Source: Streptosporangiaceae bacterium
Lineage (GTDB): Bacteria; Actinomycetota; Actinomycetes; Streptosporangiales; Streptosporangiaceae
Reading direction: 5' to 3'
Length of the DNA stretch: 5,367 nt
Assembly: GCA_030045175.1 (NCBI GenBank)
Contig: JASIBM010000607.1
Location: 1-5,367 of the forward strand
Part shown: one piece after another, positions 1-5,164 of the stretch
Layout: each line of letters begins with the position of its first letter
How positions within the stretch are numbered: position 1 is the first letter of the stretch
Made by a program: the position numbers and the translations under genes
Notes under the pieces: generated by a model
What the model was told of the DNA's origin: nothing
Databases searched by the model: none
Seen by the model: only the letters and a program-made list of their open reading frames with translations

Positions 1-169
1 GCAGGATCCACGGATCCGCGATCTCCCAGCGCAGGTCCTTCTCCCCGACGACGTGGTCCCATACCAGCAGCGCGTCCCAGCCGGCCTCCTCCGCCCGGCG
101 TGCCACCTCAGCGAAGACCCCCGGCGCCGCGAACTCCCCGAAGTTCGGAACCTCAACCGAGTACCGCAT
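1..169 (-). CDS. LLM-class flavin/F420-dependent oxidoreductase, N-terminal fragment
   Basis: Only the first 56 codons are in the window; the gene runs off the left edge. The protein starts MRYSVEVPNFGEFA, followed by a helix with VARRAEEAGWDALLVWDHV and, near the edge, ADPWIL. This is the usual opening of luciferase-like monooxygenase (bacterial luciferase / F420-dependent reductase) TIM barrels: a first beta strand ending in PNFG, an AEEAGWD helix, and a second strand ending in WDH. Such proteins are cytosolic and use FMN or F420; substrate cannot be told from this fragment. The ATG at 169 is chosen because it gives the family N-terminus; an ATG 8 nt upstream is out of frame. A weak AGGTGA lies 12 nt before it. 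It is divergent from the nucleotidyltransferase-fold gene at 235, with a 65-bp spacer. Family call is fairly sure; exact function is unknown. Confidence 0.8.
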   Translation of the reverse strand, partial: MRYSVEVPNFGEFAAPGVFAEVARRAEEAGWDALLVWDHVVGEKDLRWEIADPWIL

Positions 170-222
170 GGCCGCATCGTGTCACCTGGTACTGACAGAG
201 CCGTTAGCACCAGCAAAGGGGC

Positions 223-228
223 TAGCAT
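223..228 (+). promoter_or_regulatory. Candidate -10 hexamer (TAGCAT) for a leaderless transcript
   Basis: TAGCAT fits the actinobacterial TAnnnT -10 pattern and is followed by exactly 6 nt (GCGCGC) and then the GTG start at 235, so transcription would begin at or next to the start codon. No convincing -35 is seen at 17-18 nt; a CTGACA at 192-197 is too far. The purine run AAAGGGG at 215-221 ends 13 nt from the GTG, which is far for a Shine-Dalgarno site. The same spacing recurs before the genes at 2148 and 3338. Confidence 0.4.
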
Positions 229-234
229 GCGCGC

Positions 235-888
235 GTGGACAGCGAGACGGACCCGCCGCCTGGCGGGCGGATCCTGGGCGATCCGCCGTGGGATGCGTGG
301 TCGCCGGCCGAGGTCGCCAGCCGGCTCGCCCATGTCAAGTGGCCGTGGTACGTGGCGGCCGGGTGGGCGGTTGATCTCTTCGCCGGGCAGCAGAGCAGGC
401 CGCACGGGGATCTGGAGATCGCCGTCCCTGCGGCCGGGTTCGGCGCCATCCGCGATGCGCTTGGTGACCTGGAGTTCGAGGTTGCCGGGTGGGGCCGGCT
501 CTGGCCGGTCGACAGCCCTGCCTTCGGCTTGACCCACCAGACGTGGGGCCGCGAGCCGGGCAGCGGTATCTACCGGATCGACGTCTTCCGCGAGCCGCAC
601 GACGAAGGCACCTGGATCTGCCGCAGGGACGAGAGCATCCGGCTGCCCTATAACCTGATCATCTGCAGGACGGCCGACGGCATCCCGTACCTGGCGCCAG
701 AGATCGTGCTGCTGTTCAAGGCCAAGCACCGGCTCCCGAAGGACGACGCCGACTTCGCCACCACCGTGCCACGGATGACCCAGGCGAGCCGCGACCGGCT
801 CGCAGGCTGGCTGGCTCGGGTACACCCAGGTCATCCCTGGCTCGGTGATCTCGCTGGCCACCGGGACCGGCCACCGAGCTTCCGTTAG
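235..888 (+). CDS. Nucleotidyltransferase-fold protein, aminoglycoside adenylyltransferase-like
   Basis: A 217-residue soluble protein of the large actinobacterial family related to aminoglycoside 2''-adenylyltransferases (ANT(2'')/AadA2-like, nucleotidyltransferase superfamily). The core is visible at residues 38-65: strand WYVAAGWAVD, then RPHGDLEIAV. The acidic pair D59 and E61 in H-x-D-x-E is the expected metal-binding motif, with R55 and H57 before it. Further family blocks are IDVFREP (115-121), DESIRLP (132-138), GIPYLAPEIVLLFKAK (149-164), KDDADF (169-174) and a C-terminal HPGHPWL. Length is normal for the family. GTG at 235 is the first possible start because an in-frame TAG lies at 223-225. 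The gene stands alone: divergent from the oxidoreductase gene and convergent with the hydrolase gene. Most members have no known substrate, so resistance to aminoglycosides should not be assumed; adenylylation of some small molecule is the inference. Confidence 0.8.
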   Translation: MDSETDPPPGGRILGDPPWDAWSPAEVASRLAHVKWPWYVAAGWAVDLFAGQQSRPHGDLEIAVPAAGFGAIRDALGDLEFEVAGWGRLWPVDSPAFGLTHQTWGREPGSGIYRIDVFREPHDEGTWICRRDESIRLPYNLIICRTADGIPYLAPEIVLLFKAKHRLPKDDADFATTVPRMTQASRDRLAGWLARVHPGHPWLGDLAGHRDRPPSFR

Positions 889-912
889 GAATGAAGGCTT
901 ACTGATCATTCC
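888..912. terminator. Possible shared terminator hairpin between convergent genes
   Basis: GGAATGA (888-894) and TCATTCC (906-912) are perfect reverse complements around an 11-nt loop. The structure spans the last base of the TAG at 886-888 and the whole minus-strand TGA at 906-908. It lies exactly where two convergent genes meet, so it could serve both directions. The stem is only 7 bp, AT-rich for this genome, and has no T-tract on either side, so it may be weak or fortuitous. Confidence 0.3.
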
Positions 913-2081
913 AGCGCCGCGTAGGCAGCAGCCTGGACGTCACGGTGGACCTGCGGCGTCACCGGCGAGTCGAACATCCGCTGGGTGAGCACGATCACGA
1001 CCAGGTCCTGGCGCGGGTCGACCAGCCAGGACGTGCCGAGGCCACCATCCCAGCCGAACGCGCCGCTCTCGTGCACCGCCTGGCAGAACGACCAGGACCG
1101 GCCGTCAAAGAAACCGTCGCCCAGGCCACCGCGTGCCTTCTGCGCCGCGGTGAGCTGGTCGGTGGTCATCGCGCGCGCCGCCTGCGCCGACAGCACGCCG
1201 TCACCGCCGCGAAGCAGCATGCGGGCGAACGCGAGCAGGTCGTCGGCGGTCGAGAGCAGGCCGGCCGCCGCGTCGCCGAAGGCCGGGGGGCGGCTCCACG
1301 CGCCGTCCGGCGGATCGTTCACGATCAGGCCACCTGGGGCGGCTTCCTGAGCACTCCGGTACGACGTGGCCAGGCGATCGGTCTGCGTGGTCCACAATGC
1401 CGTGTCGCGCATGCCGAGCGGCTCGAAGACCCGGGTGCGCAGCACTTCGGCGAGCGGCTGGCCTGCCGCCCGCGCCAGCAGCACGCCGAGCACCTGGGCC
1501 CCGGTGTTGTACATCCAGCGCTCGCCCGGCTGGGCGAGCAGCGGCAACGATCCCAGGGCGGCGATCCAGGTACCGGGGTCCGCCTGGACGCTGGGGTCGG
1601 GCGGGCCGAAGGTCTGCAGCCGCAGCTCCTCGGCGGCCGCGACGACCGGCCACGGTCGCGGCGCCGTGAACATCTCGGTCACCATGCCGAACCCGAAGGT
1701 GAACGTCAGCAGGTCCCTGGTGGTGATCGCGCGCCTGGCGGGGACGGTGTCATCGAGCGGGCCGTCCATGGCGGTCAGCACGCGACGGCCGGCCAGCTCG
1801 GGCAGCAGCCGGTCAACCGGCTCGTCCAGCCTGATCAGGCCCTCGTCGGCCAGCGTGAGCGTGGCCGCGGCCGTGATCGGCTTGGTGGTCGACGCGATGC
1901 GGAACAGCGAGTCCCGCGCGACGGGCGCGCCGCCGGCCGACAGCGTGCCGAGCGCCTCGACGTGCACCTGGTCACCGCGCGCGATGAGCGCGACGAGGCC
2001 GGGGATGCGGTCGTCGCCGATGTGCTGCGCGGCCACCACGCCCAGCCGGTCAAGGCCGCTGGCCGATAGCCCGCGAGCCAT
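906..2081 (-). CDS. Serine hydrolase of the beta-lactamase (class C / EstB-like) family
   Basis: A 391-residue enzyme of the beta-lactamase/penicillin-binding-protein fold. The nucleophile motif S-x-x-K is STTK at 64-67 (in LFRIASTTKPITAAA), the second motif is Y191-N-T-G (in WMYNTGAQVLGVLLA), and in place of the KTG box there is GWDGGLGT at 343-350, as in many family VIII esterases. Other family landmarks are IPGLV near residue 26, LLTFTFGFG (124-132), FEPLGMRDT (219-227) and AAGLLSTADDLLAFARMLL (272-290). There is no signal peptide or membrane segment, so a cytosolic esterase, amidase or lactonase is more likely than a beta-lactamase acting on cell-wall drugs; substrate is unknown. ATG at 2081 is preceded by GGAGGTG and gives the common MARGLSASGL start. 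It is convergent with the gene ending at 888 and divergent from the gene at 2148. Confidence 0.88.
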   Translation of the reverse strand: MARGLSASGLDRLGVVAAQHIGDDRIPGLVALIARGDQVHVEALGTLSAGGAPVARDSLFRIASTTKPITAAATLTLADEGLIRLDEPVDRLLPELAGRRVLTAMDGPLDDTVPARRAITTRDLLTFTFGFGMVTEMFTAPRPWPVVAAAEELRLQTFGPPDPSVQADPGTWIAALGSLPLLAQPGERWMYNTGAQVLGVLLARAAGQPLAEVLRTRVFEPLGMRDTALWTTQTDRLATSYRSAQEAAPGGLIVNDPPDGAWSRPPAFGDAAAGLLSTADDLLAFARMLLRGGDGVLSAQAARAMTTDQLTAAQKARGGLGDGFFDGRSWSFCQAVHESGAFGWDGGLGTSWLVDPRQDLVVIVLTQRMFDSPVTPQVHRDVQAAAYAALE

Positions 2082-2083
2082 GG

Positions 2084-2090
2084 CACCTCC
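2084..2090 (-). promoter_or_regulatory. Ribosome-binding site for the serine hydrolase gene
   Basis: On the minus strand GGAGGTG precedes the ATG at 2081; the GGAGG core ends 4 nt from the start, a short spacing. It is the strongest Shine-Dalgarno match in the left half of the window and supports this start. It contrasts with the three genes at 235, 2148 and 3338, which have none well placed. Confidence 0.65.
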
Positions 2091-2110
2091 AGAAACGCAA
2101 GCTCAGCGTC

Positions 2111-2124
2111 AGGATGCCGATCCT
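2111..2124. promoter_or_regulatory. Short palindrome AGGAT-GCCG-ATCCT in the divergent spacer
   Basis: A perfect 5-bp inverted repeat with a 4-bp centre sits in the 66-bp spacer between the divergent genes starting at 2081 and 2148. Its right arm overlaps a candidate minus-strand -10 (TAGGAT, 2125 to 2120), and the element lies where the -35 region of the plus-strand promoter would fall. It could be a small operator controlling both genes; a 5-bp arm is also within what chance gives. Confidence 0.3.
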
Positions 2125-2125
2125 A
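2120..2125 (-). promoter_or_regulatory. Candidate -10 hexamer (TAGGAT) for the serine hydrolase gene
   Basis: On the minus strand TAGGAT matches TAnnnT. It would place the transcript start near 2113, giving a leader of about 32 nt that contains the GGAGGTG site. No good -35 is visible 17-18 nt upstream. It is only 10 bp from the plus-strand hexamer at 2136-2141 and points the other way, so two polymerases could not occupy both promoters at once. Confidence 0.3.
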
Positions 2126-2135
2126 GCCAGGGGCA

Positions 2136-2141
2136 TAGGTT
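2136..2141 (+). promoter_or_regulatory. Candidate -10 hexamer (TAGGTT) for a leaderless transcript
   Basis: TAGGTT is a good actinobacterial -10 and is followed by exactly 6 nt (AGGCGT) before the ATG at 2148, so the mRNA probably starts with or next to the AUG. The -35 region is not recognisable. The nearest purine run, GGGG at 2130-2133, is too far from the ATG for a normal Shine-Dalgarno site. Confidence 0.45.
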
Positions 2142-2147
2142 AGGCGT

Positions 2148-2636
2148 ATGACAGAGCAGCCGATGCCCGATGAGATTCAGGCGAGCGCGTTCTTCCTCGC
2201 CGACCACGCGGTCGTCGAAAACGGCAAGCTCTACGTCAATGGCGGTTTCTGGAACCAGGTTTATAGCTTGACATATCCGTCAACGCGAGCGTTCGGTGTC
2301 GCGGCGGTTCTGCACATTCCCTGGCGTGAGCACCATAAGGCCCATGGATTCGCCGTGACCTTCGAGGACGCCGACGGGGGCAGCCTGCCCGCCAGGTTCG
2401 ACGGGCAGTTCAGGGTTGGCACCGCACCCAACATGCGCGTCGGTGACTTCACGATCATGCCGATTGCCGCGTTCGTCACCAACTTCGGGCTCGATCGGCC
2501 GGGCGATTACGCCGCCCTGCTGGAAGTCGACGGCGCCGAACTGGCACGCTGGCGCTTCCGGGCGGTGGAAGCGCCAGATCCTATGGGCGGAACGCAAGCC
2601 GACGCAGGAGTCAGCCCGCCAGGCGAGCCCTCATGA
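2148..2636 (+). CDS. Small DUF6941-like protein of unknown function
   Basis: A 162-residue protein without signal peptide or membrane segment. It resembles small actinobacterial proteins now grouped as DUF6941: an opening strand A-x-F-L-A-D-x-A, then V-x-x-G-K-L-Y-V-x-G-G-x-W (residues 23-36), an HIPW/R turn (56-60), VTFEDADGG (69-77), a VG-x-x-P/A-N-M-R segment (91-97), and a final beta stretch PGDYAALLEVDGAELARWRFRAVE (118-141). The alternation of short strands suggests an all-beta sandwich; no catalytic motif is seen and the family has no established role. The C-terminal 20 or so residues (PDPMGGTQADAG...) look disordered. ATG at 2148 is preferred for its upstream -10; ATG at 2163 (MPDEIQ) is a possible alternative. 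Around 2200-2340 base composition is less GC-rich than in the neighbours. It stands alone and is convergent with the gene ending at 2643, with a 6-bp gap. Confidence 0.75.
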   Translation: MTEQPMPDEIQASAFFLADHAVVENGKLYVNGGFWNQVYSLTYPSTRAFGVAAVLHIPWREHHKAHGFAVTFEDADGGSLPARFDGQFRVGTAPNMRVGDFTIMPIAAFVTNFGLDRPGDYAALLEVDGAELARWRFRAVEAPDPMGGTQADAGVSPPGEPS

Positions 2637-2642
2637 CCGGGC

Positions 2643-3338
2643 TTACTCGATGATGTCCCTGCTAGCCGGGCCGAAGAAGCACAGGTGGTCCAGCACCGGG
2701 GCTGGATCACCTGACCAGCGCAACGCCGCGAGCTGAGCCCGGCTACGCCGGCCCATCCGCCAGCGAAACGTCTCGAACCTGGTCGTCGACAGCGTCAGCT
2801 CGGCCGCGCCAGCATCCGCACCATAATCCGCGTCGCCTTCCGGCCCGACCAGGCACTCGCCGTCCTCGAGCACCACGCGGAGCGGAATGGGCACGGCCAG
2901 GATGGCCAGCAGGTGGTCCACGCCGTGCCGGATGGCGTCGCAGTCCCTGCCGCCTGGCTCGCCGATGGCCCCTCGGATGTCCTGCTCGTGGCTGGCCACG
3001 TCGACCACCGCCGGCCAGACCCGGAAGGCACCGATGATCTCCTCGAATACCGCCGCCGACGCGGCCCAGAGCTCGAGGAGGTCATCCGCGCCGAGGTCGG
3101 CGAGCCTGGCCACCTGGCCGGCATTGTGCTCATCCGACGGGATGCCGGTGATGCGCCCGGCCACCGCGTCGTCTGCCACGGCGGCCACGTGCGCGATCAC
3201 GTCCCTGACCGCCCAGCCTGGACATGCGGGCACAGCGGTGGCCAGCGCGGCATCGTCAAGTTCTGTCACCAGGCCGGCCAGCCGTGCCCTGGTGTCCCGG
3301 TACAACCCTGCAAGATCGACTTCGTCCGGATCGTCCAT
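2643..3338 (-). CDS. Maleylpyruvate isomerase family (mycothiol-dependent, DinB/MDMPI-type) protein
   Basis: A 231-residue cytosolic protein with the signature of the actinobacterial MDMPI_N/DinB-like superfamily. The block ACPGWAVRDVIAHVAAV (38-54) carries H50, the first expected metal ligand; SHEQDIRGAIG (116-126) carries H117, E118 and D120 and should supply the rest of the metal site. The C-terminal part (residues 150-231), ending in a RWSGDPAP...LCFFGP stretch, matches the small accessory domain seen in many members. Biochemically known relatives use mycothiol as cofactor (maleylpyruvate isomerase, mycothiol S-transferase), but most members have no assigned substrate. Position just downstream of the ergothioneine genes on the same strand suggests a thiol-related role, which is inference only. 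Start ATG at 3338 has a -10 hexamer 6 nt upstream and no Shine-Dalgarno site. Family assignment is good; function is open. Confidence 0.83.
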   Translation of the reverse strand: MDDPDEVDLAGLYRDTRARLAGLVTELDDAALATAVPACPGWAVRDVIAHVAAVADDAVAGRITGIPSDEHNAGQVARLADLGADDLLELWAASAAVFEEIIGAFRVWPAVVDVASHEQDIRGAIGEPGGRDCDAIRHGVDHLLAILAVPIPLRVVLEDGECLVGPEGDADYGADAGAAELTLSTTRFETFRWRMGRRSRAQLAALRWSGDPAPVLDHLCFFGPASRDIIE

Positions 3339-3344
3339 GCTCGA

Positions 3345-3350
3345 ACGATA
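3345..3350 (-). promoter_or_regulatory. Candidate -10 hexamer (TATCGT) for a leaderless transcript
   Basis: On the minus strand TATCGT (TAnnnT) is followed by exactly 6 nt (TCGAGC) and then ATG at 3338. It lies in the 45-bp gap after the egtD stop and would give the MDMPI-family gene its own leaderless mRNA, separate from the egt operon. A TGTACG about 18 nt further upstream matches TTGACA at only three positions. Confidence 0.4.
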
Positions 3351-3383
3351 CGAAGCGCATGCGGGGCTCGTACAGATGCGTTT

Positions 3384-4394
3384 TCATCTGGGTACCGAGA
3401 GCGACAAGCCGAACCTGCCCTCCTCGTCGGTCCACCAGCGCGCCAATTCGAGGCCGGCCGCGGCGAGCTCGGCCGTCACGCCGGCCCGGCGGAACTTGGC
3501 CGAGACCTCGGTGCGCATCTCTTCCCCTGCGGAAAAATGCACGCGAAGGCCGACGGCTGGCAGCCGCACGGCCTGGTCACTGGCCGATCGCAGCCGCATC
3601 TCGATCCACTCGGCTTGCGCGTTCCACAGCGCGACGTGCTCGAACTCGTCAAGGTCGAAGTCGGCGCCGAGCTCTGCGTTGAGCACGCGCAGGATGTTCT
3701 TGTTGAACTCGGCGGTCACCCCGGCAGAGTCGTCGTAGGCGGCCACAAGCAGCGCCGGGTCCTTGACCAGGTCGGTGCCGAGCAGCAGCGCGTCGCCCGC
3801 CCGCAGCTGCTGGCGCAGCCCGGCGAGGAACGCCGCCCGCTCGGCCGGCAACATGTTGCCGATGGTGCCCCCGAGGAACGCGACCAGCCGGGGTCCGTCA
3901 CCCGCCGGCAGCCCGAGCTCGGCGGTGAAGTCGGAGAGCACCGCGCGCACGCGCAGTGCTGGCTCGGGGGGACGACCCCCCAGAACCCCCCGCCGTCCCC
4001 GATAGCGATCGAGCATCCGGCTCGCGGCCGTCACCAGCGCCGACTCGCTCACGTCGACGGGCACGTACAGCCTGAGCGAGCCGAGCGCGTGCAGCGCGTC
4101 GAGCAGCAGCCCGGTCTTGTCTGCCGTGCCCGAGCCAAGCTCGACCAGCGTCGTCGCCCGCGTGACAGCGGCGATCTCGGCCGAGGCAGCGGTGAGGATC
4201 TCCCGCTCGGCGCGGGTCGGGTAGTACTCGTCCAGCCTGGTGATCTTGTCGAACAGCTCGCTGCCTAGCTCGTCATAGAACCACTTCGGCGGCAGCGACT
4301 TGGGCGTCGCGGTCAGGCCCGCGATCACATCCGCGCGCAACGATGCCTCGAAGAAACCCTCGGGCAGCTTCCTGTCGATGCTGATGCTGGTCAT
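3384..4394 (-). CDS. egtD: L-histidine N-alpha-methyltransferase EgtD
   Basis: A 336-residue cytosolic enzyme that transfers three methyl groups from S-adenosylmethionine to the alpha-amino group of histidine, giving hercynine, the first step of ergothioneine synthesis. It shows the full EgtD pattern: PKSLPPKWFYDELGSELFDKI (31-51), YYPTRAE (57-63), the SAM loop VELGSGTADKT (84-94), SDF (154-156), GGTIGNMLPAER (175-186), AAYDD (218-222), WIEMRLR (263-269), EEMRTEVSAKF (291-301) and RWWTDEEGRFGLSL (319-332). Substrate-binding residues known from the mycobacterial enzyme (Y39, Y56, N166, Y206, M252, E282) are all present here as Y40, Y57, N180, Y220, M266 and E296. The jump in offset from +1 to +14 marks a 13-residue insertion, residues 134-146, encoded by a GC-rich palindromic unit. 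ATG at 4394 is chosen over longer in-frame readings because it gives the family N-terminus and an ATGA overlap with the egtC stop. Confidence 0.97.
   Translation of the reverse strand: MTSISIDRKLPEGFFEASLRADVIAGLTATPKSLPPKWFYDELGSELFDKITRLDEYYPTRAEREILTAASAEIAAVTRATTLVELGSGTADKTGLLLDALHALGSLRLYVPVDVSESALVTAASRMLDRYRGRRGVLGGRPPEPALRVRAVLSDFTAELGLPAGDGPRLVAFLGGTIGNMLPAERAAFLAGLRQQLRAGDALLLGTDLVKDPALLVAAYDDSAGVTAEFNKNILRVLNAELGADFDLDEFEHVALWNAQAEWIEMRLRSASDQAVRLPAVGLRVHFSAGEEMRTEVSAKFRRAGVTAELAAAGLELARWWTDEEGRFGLSLSVPR
3957..3995 (-). repeat. 39-bp GC-rich palindromic unit inserted in frame in egtD
   Basis: Read on the minus strand, this segment holds GCGGGGGGTTCT, then GGGGGGTCGT, then CCCCCCGAGC followed by CAGC. 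It matches the plus-strand unit at 5204-5235 over 32 positions with 3 differences. A run of six G (3981-3976) and six C (3971-3966) form a hairpin stem around TCGT. It encodes RRGVLGGRPPEPA (EgtD residues 134-146). Removing these 13 codons rejoins Y-R-G to L-R-V-R-A-V, the usual Y-P-G-L-x-V form of the family, so the unit looks like an insertion of exactly 39 bp. Confidence 0.75.
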
Positions 4395-5164
4395 GAGCTC
4401 CTCGCCTCCATGTGGGTGCGGAGCGGGCGGACTTGCACCCCCGCCGTGGTCGCCTCGAGCACGCTGCGGTCGGGCACCTCCTGCCAGTCGGGTTCGTCGT
4501 CGGATGGTTCTGAGGCCACGGTGATTCCCGCACGTGTGCGGCGGTAGCAGAGCGTGTCCCCGGCCGCGGTCGCCGCGACCGCGGTTCCGTCGGTGAGCAA
4601 CAGGTTGAACCGGCCGGCGGCCCCGGCCACGGCTACGTCTTCCAGCGTCCCGGCCAGCGCCTCGGCAGGCCCTGCTGCCACCCTCAGCCTTGCCAGGACC
4701 AGCGCCCAGATCAGCGCCGCGTCGCACCTGGCGGCCAGGCCGAGCAGGTCGGCCGTGGGCAGCTTCGCCGCCAGCCGCAGCACCGGCGCGGCCGGTCCGG
4801 GCCATCCGGCGAGGACTCCGTTCATGCTGAACAGCCACCGGCCAGCGGCATAGGGTGCCGCCGCGGCGAGGCCAGGGTCGGTGCCGTCGGTCGCGGACCT
4901 GACCGCCGCCAGCATCGCGCGGGTGCGGGTGACCCTGGCGATGTCGGCAAGCGACTCATCGGCCCAGATCGGCCCGGCCCGGCGATACCTGGCCGGCTCA
5001 GGATCGCCGTCGGCGTACCAGCCCATGCCGAAGCCGTCGGCGTTCACCGTCCCGTGCCGCTGCCTGCGCGGCGCCCACGCCTGCCTGGCGAGCCCGTGCG
5101 GCGGGTCGAGCAGCACGGACCTGATAGTCACCGGCTCGCCGAGATAGGCGAGGTGGCGGCACAT
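4391..5164 (-). CDS. egtC: Gamma-glutamyl-hercynylcysteine S-oxide hydrolase EgtC
   Basis: A 257-residue class II (Ntn) glutamine-amidotransferase-fold hydrolase that removes glutamate from gamma-glutamyl-hercynylcysteine sulfoxide. The start MCRHLAYLG supplies the N-terminal nucleophile Cys2 after Met removal. Further EgtC landmarks are QAWAPRRQRHGTVNADGFGMGWY (from residue 28), PIWAD (65-69), AAVRSATDG (86-94), the oxyanion segment FSMNG (112-116), RFNLLLTDG (185-193), GDTLCYRR (202-209) and ASEPSDDEPDWQEVPDR (217-233). Length is normal. The histidine usually found in the S-H-N-G segment of relatives is methionine here (M114); N115 and G116 are kept. The start shares one base with the egtB stop (TGATG), and the stop overlaps the egtD start (ATGA). 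A GGAG at 5176-5173 lies 8 nt before the ATG. Identity is secure from both sequence and context. Confidence 0.95.
   Translation of the reverse strand: MCRHLAYLGEPVTIRSVLLDPPHGLARQAWAPRRQRHGTVNADGFGMGWYADGDPEPARYRRAGPIWADESLADIARVTRTRAMLAAVRSATDGTDPGLAAAAPYAAGRWLFSMNGVLAGWPGPAAPVLRLAAKLPTADLLGLAARCDAALIWALVLARLRVAAGPAEALAGTLEDVAVAGAAGRFNLLLTDGTAVAATAAGDTLCYRRTRAGITVASEPSDDEPDWQEVPDRSVLEATTAGVQVRPLRTHMEARSS
4398..4409 (-). promoter_or_regulatory. Double Shine-Dalgarno region for egtD inside egtC
   Basis: On the minus strand the last codons of egtC contain GGAGG (4409-4405) and GAGGAG (4403-4398), 10 and 3 nt before the egtD ATG at 4394. The first has near-normal spacing. Together with the ATGA stop/start overlap this indicates re-initiation or coupled translation from egtC to egtD. 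Confidence 0.6.

Noticed and set aside
53..532. Plus-strand open frame of 159 codons starting at 53
   Set aside because: It overlaps the oxidoreductase start on the other strand and the nucleotidyltransferase-fold gene in another frame; the composition is R/S/G-rich with no motif.
1284..1294. GGCCGGGGGGC run in the serine hydrolase gene as another copy of the 39-bp element
   Set aside because: It lacks the TTCY and TCGY spacers and the matching C-run, and the encoded residues fit the hydrolase family without an insertion.
945..2069. Long plus-strand open frame of 374 codons opposite the serine hydrolase gene
   Set aside because: It is rich in R, G, H and Q with no recognisable domain, and the opposite strand encodes a clear beta-lactamase-fold protein with all motifs. 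Such mirror frames are expected in very GC-rich DNA.
2268..2273. Perfect TTGACA inside the DUF6941-like gene
   Set aside because: No TAnnnT hexamer lies 16-19 nt downstream and no gene starts there, so a promoter is not supported.
2626..2643. AGCCC/GGGCT inverted repeat at the convergent ends of the genes at 2636 and 2643
   Set aside because: Only 5 G-C-rich base pairs plus a wobble, no T-tract; too weak in GC-rich DNA to call a terminator.
3356..3384. CGCAT ... ATGCG followed by TTTT, terminator-like on the plus strand
   Set aside because: The stem is 5 bp with a 15-nt loop, and no plus-strand gene ends here; for minus-strand egtD transcription the T-tract is on the wrong side.
2913..4268. 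Long plus-strand open frame of 451 codons opposite the MDMPI-family gene and egtD
   Set aside because: It crosses the ends of two confidently identified minus-strand genes and the gap between them, and its sequence is a low-complexity mirror of them.
4395..4838. In-frame N-terminal extension of egtD up to 4838
   Set aside because: The extra residues are R/G/A-rich, out of frame with the well-supported egtC, and the EgtD family N-terminus begins at the ATG at 4394, which overlaps the egtC stop.
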